DNA of 64,000 nucleotides from Clostridioides sp. (GTDB lineage Bacteria; Bacillota; Clostridia; Peptostreptococcales; Peptostreptococcaceae): NCBI GenBank assembly GCA_031261505.1, contig JAISJN010000012.1, positions 1 to 64,000 of the forward strand, read 5' to 3'. Shown piece by piece: positions 27,996 to 35,880 of this stretch (position 1 is its first letter; each line of letters starts with the position of its first letter). The notes under the pieces were generated by a model. It saw only the letters and a program-made list of their open reading frames with translations, ran no database searches and was not told where the DNA came from. The position numbers and the translations under genes were made by a program.

Positions 27996-28092
27996 AATGC
28001 TGATTCAACGGTTTCCGTTTAGGATTTGAATGCCACTGAAATGAGATTTATGCCGTCATCTATAGATATTGGGTATAATTCTCAAATTATAC
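27996..28092 (+). repeat. Dispersed two-hairpin repeat between the importer and ybaK
   Basis: It starts AAATGCTGATTCAACGG. Hairpin 1 is TTTCCGTTTAGG with CCACTGAAA. The second begins GAGATTTATGCC, holds the CATCTATAGAT centre and ends TTCTCAAATTATA. The interval 27785-28159 between divergent genes has otherwise only AT-rich DNA. Confidence 0.7.
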
Positions 28093-28159
28093 ATTTGCAA
28101 ATACCCGTCCAAAAGTATATATTTATGTATAATAATAAAAATCTTTGCGGAGGTGCTCT

Positions 28160-28642
28160 ATGAGTTCTAAGGGGAAATTTAAAACAAACGTTATGAGAAT
28201 ACTCGATAAGAAAAAAATTACATATAACGACTACTGCTATGTTGATACAGATGCCGTAAGTGGTGTGGAAGTCGCAGCCGTTCTCGGTCAAGATCCAGCG
28301 CAGGTATTTAAGACATTGGTGACAGTCGGAAAATCAAAAGAACATTACGTCTTTGTAATTCCAGTAGCCCTAGAGTTGGACTTGAAAAAAGCTGCACAGA
28401 GCGTCGGAGAAAAATCAATTGAAATGCTTAAGTCGAAAGATCTCTTAGGACTTACCGGATATATTCACGGTGGATGCTCGCCGATTGGAATGAAGAAGTA
28501 CTTCTCTACAGTAATTCACAATAGTGCTGAAGGACTTGGATCCGTCATCGTCAGCGCTGGTAAAATCGGGTATCAGGTTGAAATCAGCCTCGAGGACCTC
28601 GGGAAGGTAATTCGATTTACAACAGCTGACATCACCGTCTAA
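28160..28642 (+). CDS. ybaK: Cys-tRNA(Pro)/Cys-tRNA(Cys) deacylase YbaK/EbsC
   Basis: This 160-residue trans-editing enzyme hydrolyses cysteine mischarged on tRNA-Pro. The YbaK fold is shown by the catalytic lysine region VFKTLVTVG, FVIPVALELDLKKAA and GGCSPIGMKKYF. The ORF track starts at a TTG; ATG 28160 follows GGAGGTGCTCT. It is a single-gene unit with a terminator after it. Confidence 0.93.
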   Translation: MSSKGKFKTNVMRILDKKKITYNDYCYVDTDAVSGVEVAAVLGQDPAQVFKTLVTVGKSKEHYVFVIPVALELDLKKAAQSVGEKSIEMLKSKDLLGLTGYIHGGCSPIGMKKYFSTVIHNSAEGLGSVIVSAGKIGYQVEISLEDLGKVIRFTTADITV

Positions 28643-28659
28643 TTTCTTATTTACAATAT

Positions 28660-28706
28660 ATTTTTAGAAAGATGTCCACTCCTCTTTAGATTGTGGATAT
28701 CTTTCC
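28660..28706 (+). terminator. Intrinsic terminator after ybaK
   Basis: GAAAGATGTCCA and TGGATATCTTTC form an imperfect 12-base stem around CTCCTCTTTAGATTG. The stem matches the AAAGATGTCC terminators elsewhere in the window. Confidence 0.65.
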
Positions 28707-28844
28707 AATTTCAGTTTAGATACATCACATCTCAGCAATTACCCTTTAAAGTAACTCCTATACGATAATTTTTTGTAACAAAAAACACCATCTTTGAATA
28801 CTATAAGACTGTAAGACTATATTTTTGATCAAAGTGGTGATAAA

Positions 28845-29633
28845 ATGGCAAAATTTAATATTTACAATCAGGAGGATCTTTTAAGGATCGAAAGTGGAAC
28901 TGCTTCTGATTTAAATGAATATTCAATTCAACATGATATAACTCTAAGTGGACATTTCGCCCCTCTGGAGAATATTCAATATATAACTTTAAACGGAAAC
29001 GGCAATACAATAGAAAACTTAGTTAACCCAATGTTTATATCTATATTTAACTCGACTGTTGAAAACTTAAATCTAGATGTGAATATATCCTCATCCTATT
29101 CTAAACTAGGCTCAATAGCCAACGAGTCAGCTTCTTGCCAGTTCAATAACAACAAAATTTCAGGAAAAATATCTGGTCCCGGATATGTAGGTGGTCTGGT
29201 AGGTTTACCTGGAGTGACAAATTTTGATAATAACCAGTCTTGTGCAGATATAACAGGTGTATCTTATGTAGGCGGAATCGGAGGATACTCTGATTCCTCA
29301 AATTATTACAACAACACGACATCTGGAAATATAAGCGGCTGTTTCTTTGTAGCTGGTATCGTTGCCTATACCTTAAACGGAATCGTTGAATACAACACAT
29401 CTAACTCAAATATAACTTCTAGAGCCCAATATTCTGGCGGAATAAGTGCCTTCTCTAGAGAATCGACCGTTGAAAACAACTTGTTTTCAGGCAATGTCAA
29501 CGGTGCTTACAATACATCTGGAATAGTTGGCTGCTCAATGAGTTCAACTATTACCGACAATACTTTTAGTGGGACTGTAATATCGAGCGGAGCCATATCC
29601 GACGAATCCATTTGTGGAATATTCATCAAATAG
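28845..29633 (+). CDS. Beta-helix protein with GLUG-like repeats, no signal peptide
   Basis: The 262 residues are mainly imperfect repeats of about 20 with glycine-rich turns: PGYVGGLVGL, VSYVGGIGGYS, CFFVAGIVAY, AQYSGGISAFS, YNTSGIVGCS, with N- and S-rich strands between. This pattern fits a right-handed beta-helix of the GLUG/pectate-lyase type seen in surface adhesins. No signal peptide, membrane segment or wall anchor is visible, so location is uncertain. AAGTGGTGATAAA precedes the ATG. The PIG-L gene lies 29 bases away, convergent. No function can be assigned. Confidence 0.6.
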   Translation: MAKFNIYNQEDLLRIESGTASDLNEYSIQHDITLSGHFAPLENIQYITLNGNGNTIENLVNPMFISIFNSTVENLNLDVNISSSYSKLGSIANESASCQFNNNKISGKISGPGYVGGLVGLPGVTNFDNNQSCADITGVSYVGGIGGYSDSSNYYNNTTSGNISGCFFVAGIVAYTLNGIVEYNTSNSNITSRAQYSGGISAFSRESTVENNLFSGNVNGAYNTSGIVGCSMSSTITDNTFSGTVISSGAISDESICGIFIK

Positions 29634-29661
29634 CTCTGCTCATTCAATAACCACATACAGT

Positions 29662-30474
29662 CTACTCTTTTAACAGTATTGATTTCAGTTCTTTATCCTT
29701 CAATAAGTTTCTAAAATAGCTACCCGATGACCTATATCCTATTCCATATAATCCGTCTTTTTCTGAAACCTCATTGTAGGCGTCACAGGCGGATTTTATT
29801 TTATTATAATCTTCTTCATTCTCAGCGGAAATCATTATCTGATTTTCTACTGGAACTTTTGACGCAAGCCACGGCTTTATGAAATATAGGGAATCGGAAA
29901 CCTGTTTGTTGTCGCTAAGCCTCTTTAATACCTCGCCGTTCATTCTATGGAATCTATGGTCGTCAAACTTGTAATCATGTGCTATATGTGTGACATTTCC
30001 ATGAAATTCACTCTCAAAACCTAGGATTGTATTTCTCTCTGCCTCGAAGTAATCTCTACCTCTCGCCTTGTCACTTAAATTATTTGGTATTATTATTATA
30101 TTTTCTGACTTCACCCCTAAACGAGATACTGCATTTTTAAATTCTCGATTTCTCATGACTCGTTTATCTTTCCTTGTCAATCCTTTAAATTCCCTATTTC
30201 TAAGTACTCTGACCCCTGAGCCATCGGATACCATCACTACATAAACATTATCCCTTCCGCATTCCTCAATTGCTGATACTATCGCACTCCCAGCCCATAG
30301 AGTTTCATCATCCTGATGTTGTGGGTAGAACACTGCATGTCCTTTAAAATTACTATCTATCTTCATACTGCTTATTGCACTCACCATCACGTTTTGATCT
30401 TCACCAAACGCCAAAGCTGAAACTACGAATGTAATAAATATAACTGCCAACAATATATTTAATTTCTTTTCCAA
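29662..30474 (-). CDS. Secreted PIG-L/LmbE-family deacetylase-like protein
   Basis: The 270-residue protein has a signal peptide (to about LAFG) and a PIG-L domain with the metal motif HQDDE, VVMVSDGSG, and a downstream DYKFDDHRFH with histidines and aspartates. The family deacetylates N-acetyl sugars with zinc. Its C-terminal IGYRSSGSYF matches the end of the CWB2/PIG-L protein at 138-1694, so the two are paralogues, this one lacking the wall-binding part. Substrate unknown. Confidence 0.82.
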   Translation of the reverse strand: MEKKLNILLAVIFITFVVSALAFGEDQNVMVSAISSMKIDSNFKGHAVFYPQHQDDETLWAGSAIVSAIEECGRDNVYVVMVSDGSGVRVLRNREFKGLTRKDKRVMRNREFKNAVSRLGVKSENIIIIPNNLSDKARGRDYFEAERNTILGFESEFHGNVTHIAHDYKFDDHRFHRMNGEVLKRLSDNKQVSDSLYFIKPWLASKVPVENQIMISAENEEDYNKIKSACDAYNEVSEKDGLYGIGYRSSGSYFRNLLKDKELKSILLKE

Positions 30475-30563
30475 AACTTTCCTCCTTTGTAATTTAAGAT
30501 ATCCGTCTCCCTACTTTATAGTGGTGGAGATAATTTTCAATATTAGTTTACCCATTCTGCGCT

Positions 30564-31540
30564 CTATTCGATGATATTTATCGCTTCTACTATATCTACC
30601 TTTCCTATTTTTCTAGACGTCAGCCACGTTGCCAATATTCCAATCGCTATATTTCCGATTATTATAACGGCGTATATCGCGTAGTTCACCGAAAATTCAA
30701 TTTGGTATAGATCGTAGTTCAAATGATGGTAAAGATATGTCTGCATCGCTAGACCTATTGCAGTCACCACTATATTCGATACCAATCCGTATAAAAATCC
30801 CTCGTATATTGTCATCTTCTTAAAATCTTCTTCATCTATCCCTACAGCCCTCAGCATACCGAACTCGCTTGTCCTAGATGTAAGGTTGTAACTTACGCTG
30901 TTTAAGATATTTAGCATGCTTATCAAGAGGATTATCGCAACTATACCGTATTCATACATTTTTTGCCTTTGGGTCTGAGCCTGATCATCTAGTTTATCTT
31001 GTACTGTATCTACTACCAATACCCCTGGGGTTTTACTGCTTATCTTACCTATTTGCCTATTTATCCTCTTGTGATCTGCCCCATTTAACATATCTACATA
31101 TACTACCGTAGAATTTTCTATACCTGTAGTTTTTTTAAGGTATTCTTGACTCATAATTACGTCTATACCGCTATCACCGGTGTACTGACCTTCGTTGGCA
31201 TACGGGTAATCCACTATCGCTCCAACCTTGAATTGATATTCCTTTAACTCAGCTATGTTTTTTCCTTTCCAAAACTCCAGCATATCAAATTTTCCCTGTG
31301 GAACTTTCACGCTTACGGTATCCCCGACCTTGATATCAGCCACTGGTTTACCGCTTTTGCTATCGCTGTCGTCGAAATAATTTGGAGCTTTTTCTCCAAA
31401 TGGTCTAACTACATACGGTAGATATACCACTGCTGTATTATGCTTGTCGTTGTCCTTCACATCTAATCCATTCAGCACTGAACCCTGATATCCACCATTA
31501 CCACCCTGTTCTATATAAAATTCAGGTATCAAAAACTTGA
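30564..31540 (-). pseudogene. FtsX-family ABC permease, N-terminally truncated
   Basis: About 325 residues remain of a large permease: part of the extracytoplasmic domain and the C-terminal FtsX block with three membrane helices (GIVAIILLISMLNILNSVSY, SRTSEFGMLRAVGI, FLYGLVSNIVVTAIGLAM). Such permeases usually have another FtsX block before it. The reading frame runs back to about 31540 and then into antisense of a histidine-kinase gene, with only a TTG and no ribosome site. This is a deletion product. Confidence 0.72.
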
Positions 31541-31696
31541 TTTTCGACAAAGGACGAAGGTAAAAACAGGGGCTACGGCCTTTACACCGTGAAGAATATA
31601 CTCGATAAATACGGATACTATATCTGTATCGACAGCGACAGCGACAGCGACGATTATTTGACTGAATTTACAATCTTAGTTCCAAAATACATATAA
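31541..31696 (+). pseudogene. C-terminal fragment of a GHKL (AgrC-type) sensor histidine kinase
   Basis: Fifty-one residues in frame to a stop read FSTKDEGKNRGYGLYTVKNI and end FTILVPKYI, the G2 box and last strand of an HATPase_c_5 domain. An in-frame TGA and the permease fragment lie immediately upstream, so everything before the G2 box is gone. The LytTR regulator gene follows after 87 bases, the usual kinase-regulator order. Confidence 0.72.
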
Positions 31697-31783
31697 CTTG
31701 GGTACACTCCCAACCACGTACTTACCAGCACAAGTACTTTACAGCATAAACAATTACCATTTGATTTTAGAAGGGGGAAAAAC

Positions 31784-32521
31784 ATAATAAGCATTTTAGT
31801 CTGTGATGATGATAATGCAGTACGAGACGATATCGCGAGGATACTCAAGGAGTCAGACTACGCCGACTCTGTAAAAAAAGTAAACAACGGTATCGAAGCA
31901 ATTGAATTTGTAAAATATGAAAAAATAGATCTTTTAATTATAGACATAGATATGCCTGGTAAAAATGGAATAGAATCTGCAAGGGAGATACTAGAAATAG
32001 ACAACAGCGTACACGTTATCTTTGTGACAGGATACTCCGACTACAGCCTTGAGAGCTTTCAAATTCACCCTGTCGATTTTATCGTGAAGCCTTTCACCGA
32101 TGAAAAACTTCTGGATTCACTATACATAGCCATCGATCATATAAACTCACATAAAATCTCCGAGGCTAAAGTAAGCGACAACGGCTTATTTGTCTACAAG
32201 GTCAGAAAACAGATGTACATGGTAAACTTCGACGATATCGTTATGTTTGAGAAAAAATCAAGGGTTGTAAATATGTACACCCGAGATGAGGAAATCGTTA
32301 AGTTCTATGAGGAATTTGACAACCTGATATCTAGACTTCCACAGAATTTCTTCATGAGCAATAAAAATTACATAGTAAATTTAAAACATATTCACAAGGT
32401 AATCCCGCTAAATAAGACCTCTATGGAAATAAGGTTCGTGGACTTCCAAGATAGTGCTACACTCAGCAAGTCTCTCGAAAAAGACTTCTTGTACAGATTC
32501 TATCGCACTAAAAAGTTCTGA
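31784..32521 (+). CDS. LytTR-family response regulator with ATA in place of a start codon
   Basis: The frame encodes a complete AgrA/LytR-type regulator: receiver domain (ILVCDDDNAV, phospho-acceptor in LLIIDIDMPGKNG, VTGYSDYS, VKPF) and LytTR DNA-binding domain (RLPQNFFMSNKNYIVNLKHI). The ORF track begins at internal ATG 31952 and loses the first 56 residues. The natural N-terminus follows AGAAGGGGGAAAAAC, but the codon there is ATA where ATG is expected (ATA-ATA-AGC for Met-Ile-Ser). No other start fits. With the kinase gone it is probably decaying. Confidence 0.72.
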   Translation: MISILVCDDDNAVRDDIARILKESDYADSVKKVNNGIEAIEFVKYEKIDLLIIDIDMPGKNGIESAREILEIDNSVHVIFVTGYSDYSLESFQIHPVDFIVKPFTDEKLLDSLYIAIDHINSHKISEAKVSDNGLFVYKVRKQMYMVNFDDIVMFEKKSRVVNMYTRDEEIVKFYEEFDNLISRLPQNFFMSNKNYIVNLKHIHKVIPLNKTSMEIRFVDFQDSATLSKSLEKDFLYRFYRTKKF

Positions 32522-32528
32522 TTCATTT

Positions 32529-32564
32529 AATGCGTGGCGAGGATTTCGACCTACGCCACGCATT
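32529..32564. terminator. Hairpin between convergent regulator genes
   Basis: AATGCGTGGCG pairs perfectly with CGCCACGCATT over 11 bases around a 14-base loop, between the stops of two convergent genes. A strong T tract is lacking on either side. Confidence 0.6.
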
Positions 32565-32586
32565 CTCAATTTATGTACCTATTCTC

Positions 32587-33138
32587 TTAAAAACAAGGAG
32601 GTGTAACTGCAAATAAAACTTCTACCTCTTCGCTCGTGACATTTTCCCATCGATGTTCCAACTTAGCTGGTATTTTGACGCTGTCCCCTTCTCCGAGTTC
32701 TATTATTGAATCTCTAAGGTGTAGCACCGCACTACCCTTTTCTACAAAGCAAACCTCTTCTCCGATATGTGCCTTCATTTCTTTTGCAGAATTATTTACT
32801 GGAGGTATCTTCATTAATATAAACTCTATACTCCCCTTCATATCTGGAAGTAAAAGTTCATATGAGAAATCATCGGATTTAGACGAAAGTTTGTTCCTAT
32901 TACCATTCCTCACGACCAAGTTTTCGTTATCCTCATTATTTATGAAAAAACTAAACAGAGGCGCCTCTAATGCGTAAGAAATTTTCTTTAAAGTGTTAAG
33001 TGATGGGTTGGCTGTTCCCTTTTCTATCTGACTCAGCAAAGATGGCGTCACTCCCGCTCTACTCGCTAATTCACTTATAGTGAACCTTCTAGCCTTTCTA
33101 AAGGCCCTGATATTTTTGGAAATTTCTACTTCTTTCAT
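32587..33138 (-). CDS. XRE-family regulator with C-terminal cupin domain
   Basis: A 183-residue protein with an N-terminal helix-turn-helix (TISELASRAGVTPSLLSQIEKG) and a C-terminal cupin (KAHIGEEVCFVEKGSAVLHL, GDSVKIPAKLEHRWEN). The class includes small-ligand sensing repressors such as PuuR and SinR-like proteins. The ORF track begins 17 codons early; ATG 33138 follows GAGGGAAAACTT. No target can be assigned from neighbours. Confidence 0.87.
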   Translation of the reverse strand: MKEVEISKNIRAFRKARRFTISELASRAGVTPSLLSQIEKGTANPSLNTLKKISYALEAPLFSFFINNEDNENLVVRNGNRNKLSSKSDDFSYELLLPDMKGSIEFILMKIPPVNNSAKEMKAHIGEEVCFVEKGSAVLHLRDSIIELGEGDSVKIPAKLEHRWENVTSEEVEVLFAVTPPCF

Positions 33139-33340
33139 AAGTTTTCCCTCACTCATTGTTTTGTCCGGACAATCAGCAATTTTGGGCATAAATTGTTAAT
33201 TATCTAACTATAATTATACCAGGATAGTTTTTATTTTGCAATATTGTATTAATTAATATATTTTCCACCATATTTCGAAATACTCTATTAATTTCACAGA
33301 CAAGTCTCTATCCCATACTACAGATAGTGATTTTATCAAT

Positions 33341-34060
33341 CTAGTACATAGGTTTTCCACAATATTTTTTCAAAGCCTCTTCAAAACATCTTAGGTGAAC
33401 CTCTTCATCTCGTATTATCCTGTCTAGCATCTGCTGTATATACCCGTCCTTTATTCTCAATATATGTTCTCTGTACTGAGTTATAGAATTTTTTTCTGTC
33501 TCTATATCAGTCATTATCTGTTCACAGAGGCTTGATCCATACCTCACGAAATTCCCGTTCCAAAAATCTGCATCTGTAGACACAGATCCCCTGTACACTG
33601 GCCTCCCGCCGAGCAACTCGATTATCATCGCAAGTATCTGCATATGCCCTCTTTCTATTTCAGAAATCAGTATCCAATTCTCTACCAACTCAGCTGATAC
33701 CTTGCTAAATTCAAATGCATGGAATAGGTATTGATTCGTGGCTGTAAATTCGCTTGTTAAACCTGCAAAGTCATCTAATAAAATCTCGGCATAATACAGG
33801 TTTGGCTGCTCCACTTTTATTTCTGGATACGGTGCTAGATACTGTACTTTTGGATTTAGCTGCTGGAATGGATTGAAATTGGCAACTATATTGTTATTAT
33901 ATAGCATATCATCGTAGTACAAAGTTGAATCAACTATTCCCTCGCTCGCGGTTTGTGTATTTTGGAATTGAGTATCTCTCAATATTTCTTCCGCTTGAAG
34001 CTCCAAATTTTTTTTGCTGTTCTCCCTGTTTAATTCATTGTTTTTGTTTTTTTTACGCAC
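33341..34060 (-). CDS. Ferritin-like diiron protein
   Basis: The 239-residue protein has a charged, Asn-rich N-terminal 70 residues and a C-terminal four-helix bundle. Diiron ligands are visible as SEFTATNQYLFHAF, EIERGHMQ (ExxH), ETEKNSITQY and RDEEVHLRCFEEAL (ExxH). This arrangement resembles rubrerythrin and clostridial ferritin-like or spore-coat-associated proteins. It starts at GTG six bases after GGGGGG. Function could be oxidative-stress related; not certain. Confidence 0.72.
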   Translation of the reverse strand: MRKKNKNNELNRENSKKNLELQAEEILRDTQFQNTQTASEGIVDSTLYYDDMLYNNNIVANFNPFQQLNPKVQYLAPYPEIKVEQPNLYYAEILLDDFAGLTSEFTATNQYLFHAFEFSKVSAELVENWILISEIERGHMQILAMIIELLGGRPVYRGSVSTDADFWNGNFVRYGSSLCEQIMTDIETEKNSITQYREHILRIKDGYIQQMLDRIIRDEEVHLRCFEEALKKYCGKPMY

Positions 34061-34253
34061 ACATATCCCCCCTTTTTTCTATACTATAAGTGTATGCTAT
34101 CTATTTTAATCTAATTCTAATCCCAACCTAATTTGAGGTTAATTAATTTTAAGTACAATTGATTTATACAATAAATAATTTAGACGTAATCCCGAATTGA
34201 AACGCTAATTTGAAACATCCATTTGAAATACTAACTTGAAAGGAAGTGATTTT

Positions 34254-34469
34254 ATGAAGTCGTTGTCAAACGTATTTAAGATAGCTGCCCTAATCCTTGT
34301 TATCTGCATCGTTACTGGTTTTATAGGAATGGCTATCAGCCTAATACTTAGAATTGCAGTTCCGGTATTTTTGATATACCTATCAACACAAAAACTTTTC
34401 CAAAGAAAATACGTCAACACAATTTTGTTGGTAGTCGGAATATTGATGTTAGCGAGTCTTATATTCTAG
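34254..34469 (+). CDS. Small two-helix membrane protein of unknown function
   Basis: Seventy-one residues with two hydrophobic segments (AALILVICIVTGFIGMAISL and TILLVVGILMLASLIF). The ORF track starts six codons early; ATG 34254 follows AAAGGAAGTGATTT. It lies 63 bases before the DUF4342 gene and may be the first gene of that operon. I recognise no family. Confidence 0.6.
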   Translation: MKSLSNVFKIAALILVICIVTGFIGMAISLILRIAVPVFLIYLSTQKLFQRKYVNTILLVVGILMLASLIF

Positions 34470-34532
34470 ACTTCACATACTAAGATCTTCATCGTAATGC
34501 AAACTAAATTTAACCCATAAGGAGGTAGTTTT

Positions 34533-35021
34533 ATGGTAACTATAGAAATGATCGACGAACTAAGAAAAAGAGTGAATGTGAGTTTTGAGGATGCGAGGGA
34601 TGCTTTAGAAAAATGCGACTGCGATGTTCTCGAGGCTATTATCTACCTCGAAAAAAATGGCAAAACATCTTCTTGGAAAAACACCTTCAAAGAAGTTACT
34701 AACCAGGACACATCTGATATGAAGCGAGACTTCAAGAATTGGTTTGATAAAATTCTTAAACTCGGTAACAACAACAGGTTGATAGTTAGAAAGAAGGCAA
34801 ATATCTTAGTGAATGTTCCACTTACAGTAGTAGTAATTGGTCTAGTCGTAGGTTTTTACGTGGTAATTCCTCTACTTCTACTCGCTGTATTCACCGGACA
34901 TAGGATAGAATTTGCAGGTATCGATGTATCAAAGACAAAGGCTAATAGCTATAGTGAAAAAGTCGAGGATGCAGTCAAAGAATTTAAGGTCGAATTAAAT
35001 AAAAAAGAAAGGGATAAGTAA
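34533..35021 (+). CDS. DUF4342 membrane protein with N-terminal UBA/TS-N-like domain
   Basis: The first 45 residues (MIDELRKRVNVSFEDARDALEKCDCDVLEAI) look like a UBA/EF-Ts N-terminal helix bundle. A DUF4342 region follows, with one or two membrane segments (VNVPLTVVVIGLVVGFYVVIPLLLL). Related genes often precede an OmpR-type two-component system, as here, so a membrane-stress role is plausible but unproven. AAGGAGGTAGTTTT precedes the ATG. Confidence 0.75.
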   Translation: MVTIEMIDELRKRVNVSFEDARDALEKCDCDVLEAIIYLEKNGKTSSWKNTFKEVTNQDTSDMKRDFKNWFDKILKLGNNNRLIVRKKANILVNVPLTVVVIGLVVGFYVVIPLLLLAVFTGHRIEFAGIDVSKTKANSYSEKVEDAVKEFKVELNKKERDK

Positions 35022-35184
35022 ATATTGACCCGTTTTATGTTAAACTATCTATATCTTGAGAAATACGATTCCCTTCCACCTGAGCTCGGACTCCAGTGGT
35101 TGGGTGTCGTATCCCTCATTTATCTATGTGGCAAGTATGCATAGATACACAACTTAGATATTAACAATACATTCGGAGGTTTAT
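35022..35184 (+). promoter_or_regulatory. Structured leader upstream of the OmpR-type two-component genes
   Basis: TTGACC near 35025 is followed by TATCTA-like sequence, a possible promoter. Then a long imperfect hairpin pairs ATACGA, CCC and CCAC with GTGG, GGG and TCGTAT. A second inverted repeat, TATCTATG with CATAGATA, follows before GGAGG. No T tract follows the first hairpin, so a leader or small RNA is as likely as a terminator. Confidence 0.45.
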
Positions 35185-35880
35185 ATGAAGGGAAATATCC
35201 TTATTGTTGAAGACGAGGTTAGATTGGCCCGCTACCTTGAACTCGAGCTTACATACGAGGGTTATTCAACTGAAAAATGCACAAATGGGCGTGATGGACT
35301 TGAAATGTCGCTAAACGGCGACTTTGATTTGATACTGCTAGATATAATGCTTCCACATCTAAATGGAATGGAAGTACTTAGAAGGCTTCGCGAGAAAAAG
35401 GATACACCTGTAATTTTCTTGACAGCTAGAGACGATACCTTTGACAAGGTGAGCGGACTAGACCTCGGAGCCGACGATTATGTAACAAAACCGTTTGAAA
35501 TAGATGAACTCCTCGCTAGGATTAGGGGACTTCTAAAGAGAAGAGCTAGGTCTAATTCCTCTAGCAATAGATTTGACGATCATCTATCTATAAATGGACT
35601 TTCTATAGATATTGACAGGCATGTAGTCACATACAAAGACGAGGTGGTCGAACTTACCAAGAAGGAATTTGATCTGCTCAAGTACTTTGTGGAAAATATA
35701 GGCAGGGTATTGTCTAGAGAGATGATTTTAGAACATGTCTGGGGCTTTGATTACTACGGAGACACTAATATAGTCGATGTGTACGTAAGGTATATCAGAA
35801 GCAAGATAGACGACAGATTCGGTGTGAAATTTATCTTCACCGTAAGAGGGGTGGGATATGTGCTGAAAGATGAAAAATAA
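35185..35880 (+). CDS. OmpR-family response regulator
   Basis: The 231-residue regulator has a receiver domain (IVEDE, phospho-acceptor in LILLDIMLPHLNG, TARDD, YVTKPFE) and a winged-helix domain (VELTKKEFDLLKYF ... VRGVGYVL). It resembles ArlR/CsrR-type regulators. GGAGGTTTAT precedes the ATG. The kinase gene starts within its last codons, so the pair is translationally coupled. Confidence 0.93.
   Translation: MKGNILIVEDEVRLARYLELELTYEGYSTEKCTNGRDGLEMSLNGDFDLILLDIMLPHLNGMEVLRRLREKKDTPVIFLTARDDTFDKVSGLDLGADDYVTKPFEIDELLARIRGLLKRRARSNSSSNRFDDHLSINGLSIDIDRHVVTYKDEVVELTKKEFDLLKYFVENIGRVLSREMILEHVWGFDYYGDTNIVDVYVRYIRSKIDDRFGVKFIFTVRGVGYVLKDEK

Noticed and set aside
28082-28291. Minus-strand ORF opposite the start of ybaK
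   Set aside because: Antisense to the conserved YbaK domain, no ribosome site and no family resemblance.
31654-31848. Minus-strand ORF of 64 residues
   Set aside because: It is the antisense of the kinase remnant and regulator start, with no recognisable features.
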